Of a stretch of 64,000 nucleotides of DNA, positions 42,314 to 50,668 are shown piece by piece. The notes under the pieces were generated by a model. That model was not told where the DNA came from. It saw only the letters and a list, made by a program, of their open reading frames with translations, and ran no database searches. The stretch comes from Actinotalea caeni (lineage in GTDB: Bacteria > Actinomycetota > Actinomycetes > Actinomycetales > Beutenbergiaceae). Where the stretch lies: NCBI RefSeq assembly GCF_009733795.1, contig NZ_WNXX01000001.1, positions 334,145-398,144 of the forward strand, read 5' to 3'. Position 1 is the stretch's first letter, and every line of letters begins with the position of its first letter. A program made the position numbers and the translations under genes.

Positions 42314-42342
42314 GCTCTGACGCCGGGGAAGTGCGTCAGAGC
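42314..42342 (-). other. Stem-loop 1 between mraZ and rsmH
   Basis: GCTCTGACGC (42314-42323) and GCGTCAGAGC (42333-42342) form a perfect 10-bp stem with a 9-base loop. There is no T tract, and since the division operon continues, full termination is unlikely. Confidence 0.6.
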
Positions 42343-42378
42343 CGCGGTGAGAGACCTCGCCGTACGGTGGTGCGACCG

Positions 42379-42807
42379 TCAGAAGCCCGGCACCACCTCC
42401 TCGGTGATCTCGGCGTAGGTGGCCTCCTGCGCCTCGAGGTAGGTGGCCCAGGCCTCGGCGTCCCAGATCTCGACCTTCGAGCCGGACCCGATGACCGCGA
42501 GGTCGCGCTCGAGGCCGGCGTAGCGGCGCAGGATCGCGGGGATCGTCACGCGCCCCTGCCGGTCCGGCACCTCGTCGGTCGCGCCGGAGAGGAACACGCG
42601 CATGTAGTCGCGCGCCTGCTTCGACGTGAGCGGGGCCTGGCGGAGCTGCTCGTGGATCTGCTCGAACTCGGCGCGCGGGAAGGCGTAGAGGCAGCGCTCC
42701 TGGCCGCGGGTCAGCACGACCCCGCCGGACATCTGCTCACGGAACTTCGCGGGCAGGATCAGCCGGCCCTTCTCGTCGAGCCTCGGCTCGTAGGTACCGA
42801 GAAACAC
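42379..42807 (-). CDS. mraZ: Transcriptional regulator MraZ
   Basis: First gene of the dcw cluster, a 142-residue double SpoVT-AbrB-fold DNA-binding protein. It has [23 protein letters not shown] and the second copy [21 protein letters not shown], ending [10 protein letters not shown]. The GTG at 42807 gives the usual VFLGTYEP start and an AAGGGGG at good distance; a GTG three codons earlier is too close to it. Three repeats that look like MraZ operators lie at 42861-42886. Confidence 0.96.
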   Translation of the reverse strand: MFLGTYEPRLDEKGRLILPAKFREQMSGGVVLTRGQERCLYAFPRAEFEQIHEQLRQAPLTSKQARDYMRVFLSGATDEVPDRQGRVTIPAILRRYAGLERDLAVIGSGSKVEIWDAEAWATYLEAQEATYAEITEEVVPGF

Positions 42808-42860
42808 CTGTCCCACCCCCTTCCGGCGACGTCCCGTGTCGACCAGATCGCTCCGCGTGG

Positions 42861-42886
42861 CCCCACATTACTCCACTTTCCTCCCC
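42861..42886 (-). promoter_or_regulatory. MraZ-type operator repeats over the mraZ promoter (cluster A)
   Basis: On the minus strand: GGGGAG-N4-GTGGAG-N4-GTGGGG, three half-sites at a 10-base period. A -10-like TAATGT (42865-42870) lies between and over the last two, about 58 bases before the mraZ start. MraZ is known to bind short G-rich direct repeats of this period upstream of its own gene, so autoregulation is expected. Confidence 0.65.
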
Positions 42887-42950
42887 GCGGAGCGTGACAC
42901 GCACGCCGATGTGCGCGCAGATGTGCCCATCTGCGCAGGTCAGAACGGGT

Positions 42951-42966
42951 GGTGGAAGGTGGAGGG
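42951..42966 (+). promoter_or_regulatory. Two MraZ-like half-sites (cluster B)
   Basis: GTGGTG (42951) and GTGGAG (42961) on the plus strand, 10 bases apart, in the mraZ-moxR divergent region. Confidence 0.4.
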
Positions 42967-43063
42967 AATCGGCCGCCGCGGCGCCGTCGCCACGGCTGCA
43001 CGGCCCTCTGGCGGCGGTCCGCGCGGGTGTCCAGGCCGTTCGGCCGGTGCGACCCGGCGCACC

Positions 43064-43089
43064 GGGGAGGGAAGTGGAGGGGTGGGGGC
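43064..43089 (+). promoter_or_regulatory. MraZ-like repeats upstream of moxR (cluster C)
   Basis: Plus strand: GGGGAG-N4-GTGGAG-N4-GGGGGC at a 10-base period. The first 16 positions match cluster A with one difference. It lies 46-71 bases before the moxR -10 element. Confidence 0.5.
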
Positions 43090-43134
43090 TCGCGCCGGTC
43101 CCCCAACCGAGGACGAGCGCGCCGCGGGGTCCCG

Positions 43135-43140
43135 TACCCT
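43135..43140 (+). promoter_or_regulatory. -10 element of moxR, leaderless geometry
   Basis: TACCCT is followed by six bases and the ATG at 43147. Confidence 0.5.
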
Positions 43141-43146
43141 TCCGTC

Positions 43147-44094
43147 ATGACGGCGACGCGACCCTCGACGGCGTCGGCCGGCACGGCTCGCCAGCTCCTG
43201 GACAACCTGCGGCACGCCCTGCGCGGGGGCGAGCAGGCCATCCGGATGGCGGTCGCCGTCTTCCTGGCCGAGGGACACCTCCTGCTCGAGGACGTGCCGG
43301 GCGTCGGCAAGACGACGCTCGCGCGCGCGCTCGCCGCCTCGGTCGAAGGGACGGTCGGGCGCGTGCAGTTCACGCCCGACCTGCTCCCGAGCGACCTGAC
43401 CGGCGTCACGATCTACCGGCAGGAGTCGGGGACCTTCGAGTTCCACCCGGGCCCGTTGTTCGCGACGATCGTCATCGCCGACGAGATCAACCGCGCCTCG
43501 CCCAAGACCCAGTCGGCGCTGCTGGAGTGCATGCAGGAGCGTCAGGTCACCGTCGACGGCACCTCGCACGCGCTGCCGGAGCCGTTCATGGTCATCGCCA
43601 CCCAGAACCCTGTGGAGATGGAGGGCACCTACCCGCTGCCGGAGGCGCAGCGCGACCGCTTCATGGCGCAGGTGAGCATCGGCTACCCCGCCGAGGAGAG
43701 CGAGCTGGAGCTGCTCGCCGCCGGCGGCTGGCGGCCGGGTCAGACGACGCCGGTGCTCACGCAGGCCCAGGTGACCGACATGATCCGGCACGTCTCCGAG
43801 GTGTTCGTGTCCGACGCGGTGCGGCACTACGTGCTCGCGCTGGTGCGCGCGACGCGGCAGCACGACGCGGTCGAGCTCGGCGCCTCGCCCCGCGCGGGGC
43901 TGCAGCTGCTCGCGCTGGCGCGCTCGGTCGCCGCGCTGTCCGAGCGCGACTTCGTCATCCCGGACGACGTGCAGGAGGTGCTCGTGCCCGTGCTCGGGCA
44001 CCGGCTGGCGCTGACGCGCTCGGCCCGCTCGGGGTCGACGACCGCCGCCGACGTGCTCGAGGAGATCCGCCGCACGCTGCCCGTCCCACGATGA
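43147..44094 (+). CDS. MoxR-family AAA+ ATPase
   Basis: A 315-residue MoxR chaperone-like ATPase. Walker A is DVPGVGKTTL (about 49-58), Walker B IVIADEINRASPKTQ, and sensor 1 VIATQNPVEMEGTYPLPEAQ, followed by the C-terminal lid. MoxR proteins with DUF58 partners remodel or activate other proteins, often linked to envelope or stress functions. The start is fixed by the -10 hexamer; the stop overlaps the DUF58 gene as ATGA. Confidence 0.94.
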   Translation: MTATRPSTASAGTARQLLDNLRHALRGGEQAIRMAVAVFLAEGHLLLEDVPGVGKTTLARALAASVEGTVGRVQFTPDLLPSDLTGVTIYRQESGTFEFHPGPLFATIVIADEINRASPKTQSALLECMQERQVTVDGTSHALPEPFMVIATQNPVEMEGTYPLPEAQRDRFMAQVSIGYPAEESELELLAAGGWRPGQTTPVLTQAQVTDMIRHVSEVFVSDAVRHYVLALVRATRQHDAVELGASPRAGLQLLALARSVAALSERDFVIPDDVQEVLVPVLGHRLALTRSARSGSTTAADVLEEIRRTLPVPR

Positions 44095-45242
44095 GCGGCG
44101 CGACCGGCGTCCGTGTCACGGCCCGCGGCTGGGGCATGCTGCTGGTCGGTGCGCTGCTCGCGGCGGTCGCCGCGGCGCTGCAGTCGCTGACGACGGCGCG
44201 CATCGCCGCCGTCGTGCTGGCGATCCCCGTCGTCGCGCTGCTGTGGGCACTCGTGAGCAGCGCCTTCGCGTCGCGGCGCGGCCTACGACGCACGCTGCGG
44301 CCGCGCGGCTGGCAGGTCGACGTCGGCGGCTCGGTCGAGCTGACGCCGACCGGGGCCGCGCTGCCGCCCTGGTCCTCGCTGCGCGAGCGGGTGCCTGCGA
44401 CGCTGCGCCGGCGCGGCCTCGGCCCGTACTCCTACGCGGTGCTGCCGTCCCAGCGCGGCCGCCACGTGCTGGGGCCCGCGGTGCTGGTCCGGTCCGACCC
44501 GTGGGCGATCGTGTGGTGGCGCACGCCGATCGGAGACGTCGCCGACGTGCTGGTCTGGCCCCGGACCGAGCACGTCGACGACGCGGTCGTGGCGCGCGCG
44601 CTGGAGGCGTCGGCGCCGCGCTCGCACGGTCTGCCGCAGCGCACGCTGGAGGACCTGACGGTCCGCGAGTACCGCCGGGGCGACGACCTGCACCGGGTCC
44701 ACTGGCGCTCCACCGCCCGCCACGGCGAGCTGATGGTGCGGCACGACGAGCCGACGACGACACGCGTGATCGACGTCCTGCTGCTGCTCGGAGACGAGCG
44801 CGACGACGCCGCCGAGTGGGCGGTGAGCGCTGCGGCGTCGATGGCCGTGGCGCTGCTGCGGGGCGGCTACACCGTGCGTGTCGTGACCGTCGCCGACGGG
44901 CGGCTCGTCGACGTCACGACGACGACGGTCGGTGACGCGCTCGACCTCTTCGCTCTCGCCGAGCCCGCGGCCGAGCACGCCGCGGACGCGCTGCGCTCGG
45001 TGCAGCGGTCGACGTCGGCGGGCGTCGTCGCGGTGCTGGACCGTCCGGCTGCGAGCCTCGACGCCTCGATCGCCGCCGGTGGCGCGCTGCGGCAGTCGAC
45101 CGCTCTGGTCGTCGACCCGGTCGACCCGGACAACGCCCTCGTCGGGCTGCTGCAGCACGGCGGCTGGGTCGTCGGCGGCTGCGAGGGCCGCGGGAGCATC
45201 GCCGAGGCGTGGCTCGCCCTGACGAGCGTGGAGGTCCGGTGA
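44091..45242 (+). CDS. DUF58 domain membrane protein
   Basis: A 383-residue protein with two N-terminal membrane helices (about 12-55), a beta-rich region, and the DUF58 core LEDLTVREYRRGDDLHRVHW followed by STARHGELMVR. DUF58 has a vWA-like fold and is nearly always next to moxR. It is joined to its neighbours by ATGA and GTGA overlaps, so all three genes are coupled. Confidence 0.9.
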   Translation: MSGATGVRVTARGWGMLLVGALLAAVAAALQSLTTARIAAVVLAIPVVALLWALVSSAFASRRGLRRTLRPRGWQVDVGGSVELTPTGAALPPWSSLRERVPATLRRRGLGPYSYAVLPSQRGRHVLGPAVLVRSDPWAIVWWRTPIGDVADVLVWPRTEHVDDAVVARALEASAPRSHGLPQRTLEDLTVREYRRGDDLHRVHWRSTARHGELMVRHDEPTTTRVIDVLLLLGDERDDAAEWAVSAAASMAVALLRGGYTVRVVTVADGRLVDVTTTTVGDALDLFALAEPAAEHAADALRSVQRSTSAGVVAVLDRPAASLDASIAAGGALRQSTALVVDPVDPDNALVGLLQHGGWVVGGCEGRGSIAEAWLALTSVEVR

Positions 45243-47353
45243 GACGGCTGCTCGCGCTCGCCACCGTCGTCGCGATGGTGGGGATCAGCGCCGTGACGCT
45301 GCAGTCGCTGGTGGTGCCCGCGCTGTGGCTGGGGCGCACGCTCGTGTGCGGCGGCGCCGCGATGCTGGTGACGACGCTGCTGCGCACGCGGACCCGGTCC
45401 GCGGGGCTGCCGTCCCTGCTGGGTCTGGTCACGGGGCTGCTCGCGATCACGGCGGTGTACTTCCCCGACGACGCGCTGCTCGGCGTGCTGCCGACGCAGT
45501 CCACGATCCGCTCGGTGGTCGAGCTGGTGCCGCCGACGCTCGAGCAGATGCGCACCTCCTACCCGCCGATCGGCACGGGCGACGGCGTGGCGCTGCTGGT
45601 GACGGCGGGCGTGCTGCTCCTGCTCGTGCTGGCGGAGATGCTCGCGATCGGCGCCTGGGCGCCGGCCTGGTCCGGCCTGCCGGTGCTCGGGCTGTGGTGC
45701 GTGCCGATCATGCTGGGCGCGCCGGTCAGCACGCCGGTGCTCGTGCTCGCGGCCGCCGCCTACGTGCTGCTCATCGCCGTCCAGGCCAGGGACGACACCC
45801 GCTACCGGCGCCGGCCGAGCGCGGCGTCGGCGGCCGCGACCGCCGCCGTCACGGTGACCGCGCTGGTGGCGGCGTTCGCCCTCGCGCCGACGCTGCTGCG
45901 GGTCCCGGTCCCGGTGCGCTGGCACCCGATCTACGAGCTCGTGGGCTCCAGCACCACGCGTCTGGATCTCGGGCTCGGCCTGCGCGACGACCTGCTGCGC
46001 TCCACCGACTCCGACCTGTTCACCTGGACCGGCGCCGAGCCGGAGCAGGTCGGCCCGCTGCACGCGTACACCGTCGACACCTTCGACGGCAGCAGCTGGT
46101 CCCGCCCGGACCGTGGCGAGCTCGTGCCGTTCGAGGGCCAGCTGCTGTGGCCGACGCCGACCGACGGGCTGCCGAGCGGCGACCCGGTCGACATCCGGAT
46201 CTCGGTGCAGCACCTCGGCCAGGACCGGTTGCTGCTGCCGGGCGAGCCGCGGCTGCTCGACCTCGACACCGGTGCCGACTACCTCGCGGCCGCGGACGAG
46301 GTCGTCGCGCACGTCGGTGGCGCGATCACCTACGGGGTGCGGATCGTGCCGCGCGAGCTCGACGGCGACCGGCTGGCGTCGCTGCGCCCGCCCGACGACG
46401 TGCCGGCCGAGCTGCTCGCGCTCCCCGAGACCGGCTACGAGAGCGACATCGCCGAGGTCGCCCGCGACGTCGTGGCCGAGGCGGGCGCGGAGACGCCGTA
46501 CGAGCAGCTCCTCGCGATCCAGAACTACCTGCGCGACCCTGCACGGTTCGTCTACTCGACGTCGGTCGCTGCGCCCAGCACGCCCGACGCGGTCTGGGAC
46601 TTCCTCAACGACAGGCACGGGTACTGCGTGCAGTTCGCGACGGCGATGGTCGTGATGGCGCGCACGCTCGGCTTCCCGGCGCGGCTCGCGGTGGGCTTCC
46701 TGCCGGGCGAGGCCAGCAGCGACGGCGTCGTCGCCGTGACCTCCCACGACGCGCACGCGTGGCCGCAGGTGCTGTTCGACGACGTCGGCTGGGTGCGGTT
46801 CGAACCCACGCCCGGCGTGCAGGCGGGACCGCCGCCCGAGTACGCGCCCGAGCAGCCGACGGCCGCCACGACCGAGCCGACGACGTCGGCGACGAGCACG
46901 CAGCCGACCGCCGGCCGGTCGGAGGCGACGACGACCACCGGCGGGCAGACGCCCGCGACGGAGGAGACCAGCGGCGGGTCGCCGTGGCTGCTGGTGCTCG
47001 CGCTGCTGGTCCTGGCCGCGGTCGGCGCGAGCACCCTCGCGACCCGACGCGCCCGGCGCTCGCCCGACCTGCGCGAGCGGTGGGACCACGTGCTGCACCA
47101 CCTCGCGCGGCTCGGTGTGGACGTCTCCCCCACCCGCACGCCGCGCGCCGTCGCGCGCGAGGCGGCCGAGCTGATCGACGACGACGGTGCGGCGGCGCTG
47201 CTACGGCTCGCCGGCGCCGTCGAGACGTTCAGCTACGCCCCGCGGGGCACCGCGCTCCCCGACGACGCCGAGCTCACCGGGTGGCTCGACGCGGCGCTGT
47301 CCTCGGCGCGCGCAGCGCACCGCGAGCAGCGGCGGGACCGCGTCGGGGTCTGA
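45239..47353 (+). CDS. Transglutaminase-like membrane protein
   Basis: A 704-residue protein with about six N-terminal membrane helices (to about 205), a large extracytoplasmic region with a transglutaminase-like fold, and a final membrane helix (about 581-602) with a basic cytosolic tail. The core has Cys463 in HGYCVQFATAMV, His506 in SHDAHAW, and DDVGWVRFEPTPG with the likely third residue. A Thr/Ala/Pro-rich linker precedes the last helix. With MoxR and DUF58 it forms a conserved three-gene module, thought to act on the envelope. Start is GTG at 45239, overlapping DUF58. Confidence 0.93.
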   Translation: MRRLLALATVVAMVGISAVTLQSLVVPALWLGRTLVCGGAAMLVTTLLRTRTRSAGLPSLLGLVTGLLAITAVYFPDDALLGVLPTQSTIRSVVELVPPTLEQMRTSYPPIGTGDGVALLVTAGVLLLLVLAEMLAIGAWAPAWSGLPVLGLWCVPIMLGAPVSTPVLVLAAAAYVLLIAVQARDDTRYRRRPSAASAAATAAVTVTALVAAFALAPTLLRVPVPVRWHPIYELVGSSTTRLDLGLGLRDDLLRSTDSDLFTWTGAEPEQVGPLHAYTVDTFDGSSWSRPDRGELVPFEGQLLWPTPTDGLPSGDPVDIRISVQHLGQDRLLLPGEPRLLDLDTGADYLAAADEVVAHVGGAITYGVRIVPRELDGDRLASLRPPDDVPAELLALPETGYESDIAEVARDVVAEAGAETPYEQLLAIQNYLRDPARFVYSTSVAAPSTPDAVWDFLNDRHGYCVQFATAMVVMARTLGFPARLAVGFLPGEASSDGVVAVTSHDAHAWPQVLFDDVGWVRFEPTPGVQAGPPPEYAPEQPTAATTEPTTSATSTQPTAGRSEATTTTGGQTPATEETSGGSPWLLVLALLVLAAVGASTLATRRARRSPDLRERWDHVLHHLARLGVDVSPTRTPRAVAREAAELIDDDGAAALLRLAGAVETFSYAPRGTALPDDAELTGWLDAALSSARAAHREQRRDRVGV

Positions 47354-47380
47354 CCCCTCGCGGCCCGGTGTCGCGACGCG

Positions 47381-47767
47381 TCAGCGGTCGTCGCGGCGGC
47401 GTCGGTCCCAGCGCTCCTCGAGGCGGTCCATGAAGGACGACCCGGTGCTGCGCTGGCGGAGCGGGCGCACGTTGTCGCCCTGCCGCGCCGGTGCGGTCGG
47501 CTCCCCCGAGGCCTGCGGCCGTCGCAGCGCCAGCAGCACGCCGGCGAACATCGCGACGAAGGCCAGCAGGCCCAGCCAGATCTGTGCGTAGAAGAGGCCC
47601 GCGAACAGCAGGCCGATCCCTGCGAGCACGACGACCCCGCCGAGCGCGACGTGGAGCGGGCGCCTCGGCACGCCACCCGAGATCGCCTTCGCGAGTCTGG
47701 GGTCGTCGGAGCGGAGCTGTTGCTCCATCTCGTCCAGCACGCGCTGCTCGTACTCGGAGAGAGGCAT
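47381..47767 (-). CDS. DUF3040 membrane protein
   Basis: A 128-residue protein starting MPLSEYEQRVLDEMEQQL, the DUF3040 signature, followed by two membrane helices (about 40-85) and a basic tail. The family is actinobacterial and uncharacterised. GGAGGTGAC directly precedes the ATG at 47767. It lies 40 bases downstream of dinB in the same direction. Confidence 0.88.
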   Translation of the reverse strand: MPLSEYEQRVLDEMEQQLRSDDPRLAKAISGGVPRRPLHVALGGVVVLAGIGLLFAGLFYAQIWLGLLAFVAMFAGVLLALRRPQASGEPTAPARQGDNVRPLRQRSTGSSFMDRLEERWDRRRRDDR

Positions 47768-47807
47768 GTCACCTCCGGTTCTGCCCCGTTGTCCACCGGG
47801 TGCACCC

Positions 47808-49055
47808 TCAGGATATGTCCCCTCCGTCAGGTTCGGTAGTTGGTTGGCGCAGGAGTGACCCGGCCGTGACCGCGGCGCGTCCGAAACGGGCCTGCACCTG
47901 GTCCATCGCGCGCTCCGCGACCCGACGTTCCGGGCCGGCCGCATCCAGCGGGACCTGCACGAACGTCGTCGACGCGTCGCTGAGCGCCTCGCACCGCACG
48001 CCGAGCAGACGCACCCCGTCGCGGGGCAGCGTCACGCCCGCGAGGAGCTGCCGCGCGGCCTGGTAGATGTCGTGCGCGACGTCGGTCGGGGCGTCGAGCG
48101 TGTGGGAGCGCGTGAGCGTCGTGAAGTCGGCCATCCGGACCTTGATCGACACGCAGCCGGTGACGAGCCCACCGGCGCGCAGCCGGGCGGCGCAGCGGTG
48201 CGAGAAGTCGAGCAGCGCCGCGGTCATCTCGGCGACGTCGGTGAGGTCGGTGCCGAAGGTCTGCTCGTGCCCGATCGACTTCTCGTGCCGCACCGGCTGC
48301 ACCGAGCGCGGGTCGCGCCCCCACGCGAGGTCGCGCAGCCGCTTGCTGCCGTGGCCGCCGAGCGCGCGCTCGAGCGTGCCCATCGGCGCGTGCGCGAGCT
48401 CCGCGACCGTGCGGATGCCGGCGCGCGCCAGCACCTCCTCGGTGCGCTCCCCCACGCCCCACAGCGCACCGACCGGCAGCGAGTGCAGGAACGGCACGGT
48501 CGCCTCGTGCGGCACGAGCAGCAGCCCGTCGGGCTTGGCGTGGCTGGAGGCGAGCTTGGCCACGAACTTCGTCGACGCGATCCCGACCGACGCGGTCACC
48601 TGCAGCTCGTCGGCGATCCGCTGCCGGATCAGCTCGCCGATGCGGCTGGGCGAGCCGATGCGGCGGCGGGCGCCGGAGACGTCCAGGAACGCCTCGTCGA
48701 TGCTCAGCGGCTCGACGACCGGGGTGATGTCGCCCAGGATCCGCATCACCGCCGTCGAGACGTCGCGGTAGCGGTGGTGGTCGGGCGGGATGACGATCGC
48801 GTGCGGGCACAGCGCACGTGCACGCGCCATCGACATCGCCGAGCGCACGCCTGCGGCGCGGGCCTCGTAGGTGGCGGACAGCACGACGCCACGCTGCGCA
48901 CCGCCGACGATCACCGGCAGCCCGCGCAGCTCGGGTCGGTCGATGAGCTCGACGGCGGCGAAGAACGCGTCCATGTCGACGTGGAGGATCGGCGTCGCGC
49001 TGTCGTCGCCACCCCAGTCCCGGCGGACGTTCTCGTTCCGCGGGGCCCTGCTCAC
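47808..49055 (-). CDS. dinB: DNA polymerase IV (Y family)
   Basis: An error-prone translesion polymerase, 415 residues. Palm motifs ILHVDMDAFFAAVEL and EPLSIDEAFLDVSGARR carry the catalytic acids; the thumb HhH region GVGERTEEVLARAGIRT and the little-finger domain (KSIGHEQTFGTDLTD onward) follow. The C terminus lacks an obvious beta-clamp motif beyond QVQARFGRAAVTAGSLL. GTG start at 49055. It follows the HEPN gene by 52 bases, and the operon promoter carries a LexA box. Confidence 0.96.
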   Translation of the reverse strand: MSRAPRNENVRRDWGGDDSATPILHVDMDAFFAAVELIDRPELRGLPVIVGGAQRGVVLSATYEARAAGVRSAMSMARARALCPHAIVIPPDHHRYRDVSTAVMRILGDITPVVEPLSIDEAFLDVSGARRRIGSPSRIGELIRQRIADELQVTASVGIASTKFVAKLASSHAKPDGLLLVPHEATVPFLHSLPVGALWGVGERTEEVLARAGIRTVAELAHAPMGTLERALGGHGSKRLRDLAWGRDPRSVQPVRHEKSIGHEQTFGTDLTDVAEMTAALLDFSHRCAARLRAGGLVTGCVSIKVRMADFTTLTRSHTLDAPTDVAHDIYQAARQLLAGVTLPRDGVRLLGVRCEALSDASTTFVQVPLDAAGPERRVAERAMDQVQARFGRAAVTAGSLLRQPTTEPDGGDIS

Positions 49056-49107
49056 GCCACCCCACTCATGTCGCCCAGCTCATCGCACCACGCCGCTCGC
49101 CCGCGCC

Positions 49108-49533
49108 TCAGGACGCGAGCGACGGCACGGCGACCGTCTCGGCCTCGCGCACGGTGGCGCGGACCTCGTCGTGGAAGTCGCGTGCCGAGTCGAGGGCGAC
49201 GGCGGCGACCCGCTCGTCGAGCTCGGGGAGCCGCCCCGCCTCGATCGCGGCCCGCACGGGTGCCCCGGCCGCGAAGGTCGCGGCCCAGCGCTCCCACGCG
49301 GGGCCGGCCTCGGCGAGCTGCTCCCAGACGCTGAGCACCCGACGGCGGCGCCGCGGTGCGCCGGGCGCGATCGCGAGCACGGCCGAGGCGGTCCGGATCG
49401 CCGCCATGTGCGCGTGCAGGAACGCCGTCTGCGGGTCGGCGCTGGCATCGGCGGCGTCGAGCTCGAGCTGCGCCCGACGCAGCAGCTGGTGCGCCGCGGG
49501 GTACCCGACCGCGGTTCGCATGGTCGTGACCAC
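49108..49533 (-). CDS. SAV_6107-family HEPN domain protein
   Basis: A 141-residue all-helical protein of the SAV_6107 HEPN family, found beside dinB in many actinobacteria. Recognisable stretches are AHQLLRRAQLELDAADASA, FLHAHMAAIRTASAVLA and SVWEQLAEAGPAWERWAATF. Many HEPN proteins are RNases, but the usual R-x4-6-H catalytic motif is not clear here. GGAAGGAGG before the GTG at 49533 supports this start; an in-frame ATG at 49590 lies upstream of the likely transcription start. ATG at 49521 is another option. Confidence 0.82.
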   Translation of the reverse strand: MVTTMRTAVGYPAAHQLLRRAQLELDAADASADPQTAFLHAHMAAIRTASAVLAIAPGAPRRRRRVLSVWEQLAEAGPAWERWAATFAAGAPVRAAIEAGRLPELDERVAAVALDSARDFHDEVRATVREAETVAVPSLAS

Positions 49534-49578
49534 CTCGGCCTCCTTCCCTCCGCTCGCCCCGCCATTCGGCGGGTGTCC

Positions 49579-49607
49579 ATTGTCGAACATTCGTACGAAT
49601 CCGTCAA
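49579..49607 (-). promoter_or_regulatory. Promoter of the HEPN-dinB operon with embedded LexA box
   Basis: Minus strand: -35 TTGACG (49602-49607), 17-base spacer, -10 GACAAT (49579-49584). The LexA-type box TCGAACATTCGTACGA (49583-49598, 11 of 12 positions of TCGAAC-N4-GTTCGA) fills the spacer and touches the -10. Confidence 0.72.
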
Positions 49608-49633
49608 GGGTCGGGGCCGGTGTGCCGCAGCCC

Positions 49634-49639
49634 TACCCT
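49634..49639 (+). promoter_or_regulatory. -10 element of the spermidine-synthase-like gene, leaderless geometry
   Basis: TACCCT stands six bases before the ATG at 49646. Confidence 0.5.
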
Positions 49640-49645
49640 CGAGGC

Positions 49646-50470
49646 ATGCCCAGGCGCCGCGCCCCCTCCCTGCTGCCCGACGAGCCGGTCATCACCTCGA
49701 CCGCCACCGTAGAGCTGAGGTCCGACACCGACGGCGTGATGCTGCTGCTCGACGGCGTCGAGAGCTCGCACCTCGACCTCGACGACCCCAGCCACCTGGT
49801 CTTCGAGTACATGCAGCAGATGATGGTGGTGCTGCGGGCCACCCACGGCGACGTCGACCGGCTGCGCGCGGTCCACCTCGGCGGCGCGGGCTGCACGCTC
49901 GCGCGTGCGGTCGACGCGCGGTGGTCCGAGCCGCGCCAGCTCGCGGTCGAGATCGACGCCCAGCTCGCCGAGCGCGTGCGCGAGTGGTTCGACCTGCCGC
50001 GCTCGCCGCGGCTGCGGATCCGGGTCGGCGACGCGCGCGCCGAGCTGGCGACGCTGCCCGAGGCCGGCGCGGACGTCGTCGTCCGCGACGCCTTCGCGGG
50101 CAGGCACGTGCCCGATCACCTGCGCACGCTGGAGTTCACCGAGGAGGTGGCGCGGCGGCTGCGGCCCGACGGCCTCTACCTGGCCAACCTGGCCGACTCC
50201 CCGCCGATGAAGACCGCGCGGCGCGAGGCCGCGACCGTGCGGACGGTGTTCCCCCACGTCGTCGCGATCGGCGAGCCGAGCGTCCTCAAGGCGCGACGGT
50301 ACGGCAACGTCGTGCTCGCCGCCTCGCACGCCCGTGTCGAGCGCGACGGCCTCGCCCGCGCGCTGCGCACCCTGCCGGTGCCGGCGGGTCTCGTCGGCGA
50401 GGCCGAGCTCGAGGACTTCGTCGCCGGCGCCACCCCGCTCACCGACCCGCCGCCGCCCGCGGCCGGCTGA
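49646..50470 (+). CDS. Spermidine-synthase-like protein
   Basis: A 274-residue Rossmann-fold protein of the polyamine aminopropyltransferase superfamily: HLVFEYMQQMMVVL, VHLGGAGCTLARAV (co-substrate loop, GGAG for the usual GGGDG), AVEIDAQLAERVREW, and VVVRDAFAGRHVPDHL. The catalytic aspartate region reads RDAFAG. Actinobacteria have several such proteins without proven aminopropyl transfer, so the activity is uncertain. The start is supported by the -10 hexamer. Confidence 0.82.
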   Translation: MPRRRAPSLLPDEPVITSTATVELRSDTDGVMLLLDGVESSHLDLDDPSHLVFEYMQQMMVVLRATHGDVDRLRAVHLGGAGCTLARAVDARWSEPRQLAVEIDAQLAERVREWFDLPRSPRLRIRVGDARAELATLPEAGADVVVRDAFAGRHVPDHLRTLEFTEEVARRLRPDGLYLANLADSPPMKTARREAATVRTVFPHVVAIGEPSVLKARRYGNVVLAASHARVERDGLARALRTLPVPAGLVGEAELEDFVAGATPLTDPPPPAAG

Positions 50471-50493
50471 CCGCCGCCGTCGGTCCGCGCGGG

Positions 50494-50565
50494 GCCGAGA
50501 TCGAGGTTCTGGGCCGAGATCGCGGAGACATCTCCTCGATCTCGACACGTCTCTTCGATCTCGGC
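50494..50565. repeat. Nested inverted/direct repeat (REP-like palindrome)
   Basis: GCCGAGATCG occurs at 50494 and 50513; its complement CGATCTCG(GC) at 50537 and 50556. Both pairs are 19 bases apart, and the centre GGAGA-CA-TCTCC (50524-50535) closes the structure. The whole 72 bases can fold into one long interrupted hairpin between two convergent genes. Confidence 0.7.
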
Positions 50566-50600
50566 GAGGGCGGTGGGCGGACGCGCCGCGCCGACACGCG

Positions 50601-50634
50601 GACGGGCCCGCACCTGGAGAGGTGCGGGCCCGTC
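50601..50634. terminator. Strong bidirectional hairpin terminator
   Basis: A perfect 15-bp stem, GACGGGCCCGCACCT (50601-50615) with AGGTGCGGGCCCGTC (50620-50634), and a four-base loop. It separates the convergent spermidine-synthase-like and cold shock genes. No long T tract, as is common in actinobacteria. Confidence 0.8.
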
Positions 50635-50668
50635 GTCACGCGCCGGTCGGGGGCGCGTCAGGGGCGTC

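Noticed and set aside
49534..49590. In-frame ATG at 49590 as start of the HEPN gene
   Set aside because: It lies inside the LexA box between -35 and -10, upstream of the expected transcription start; GGAGG supports 49533.
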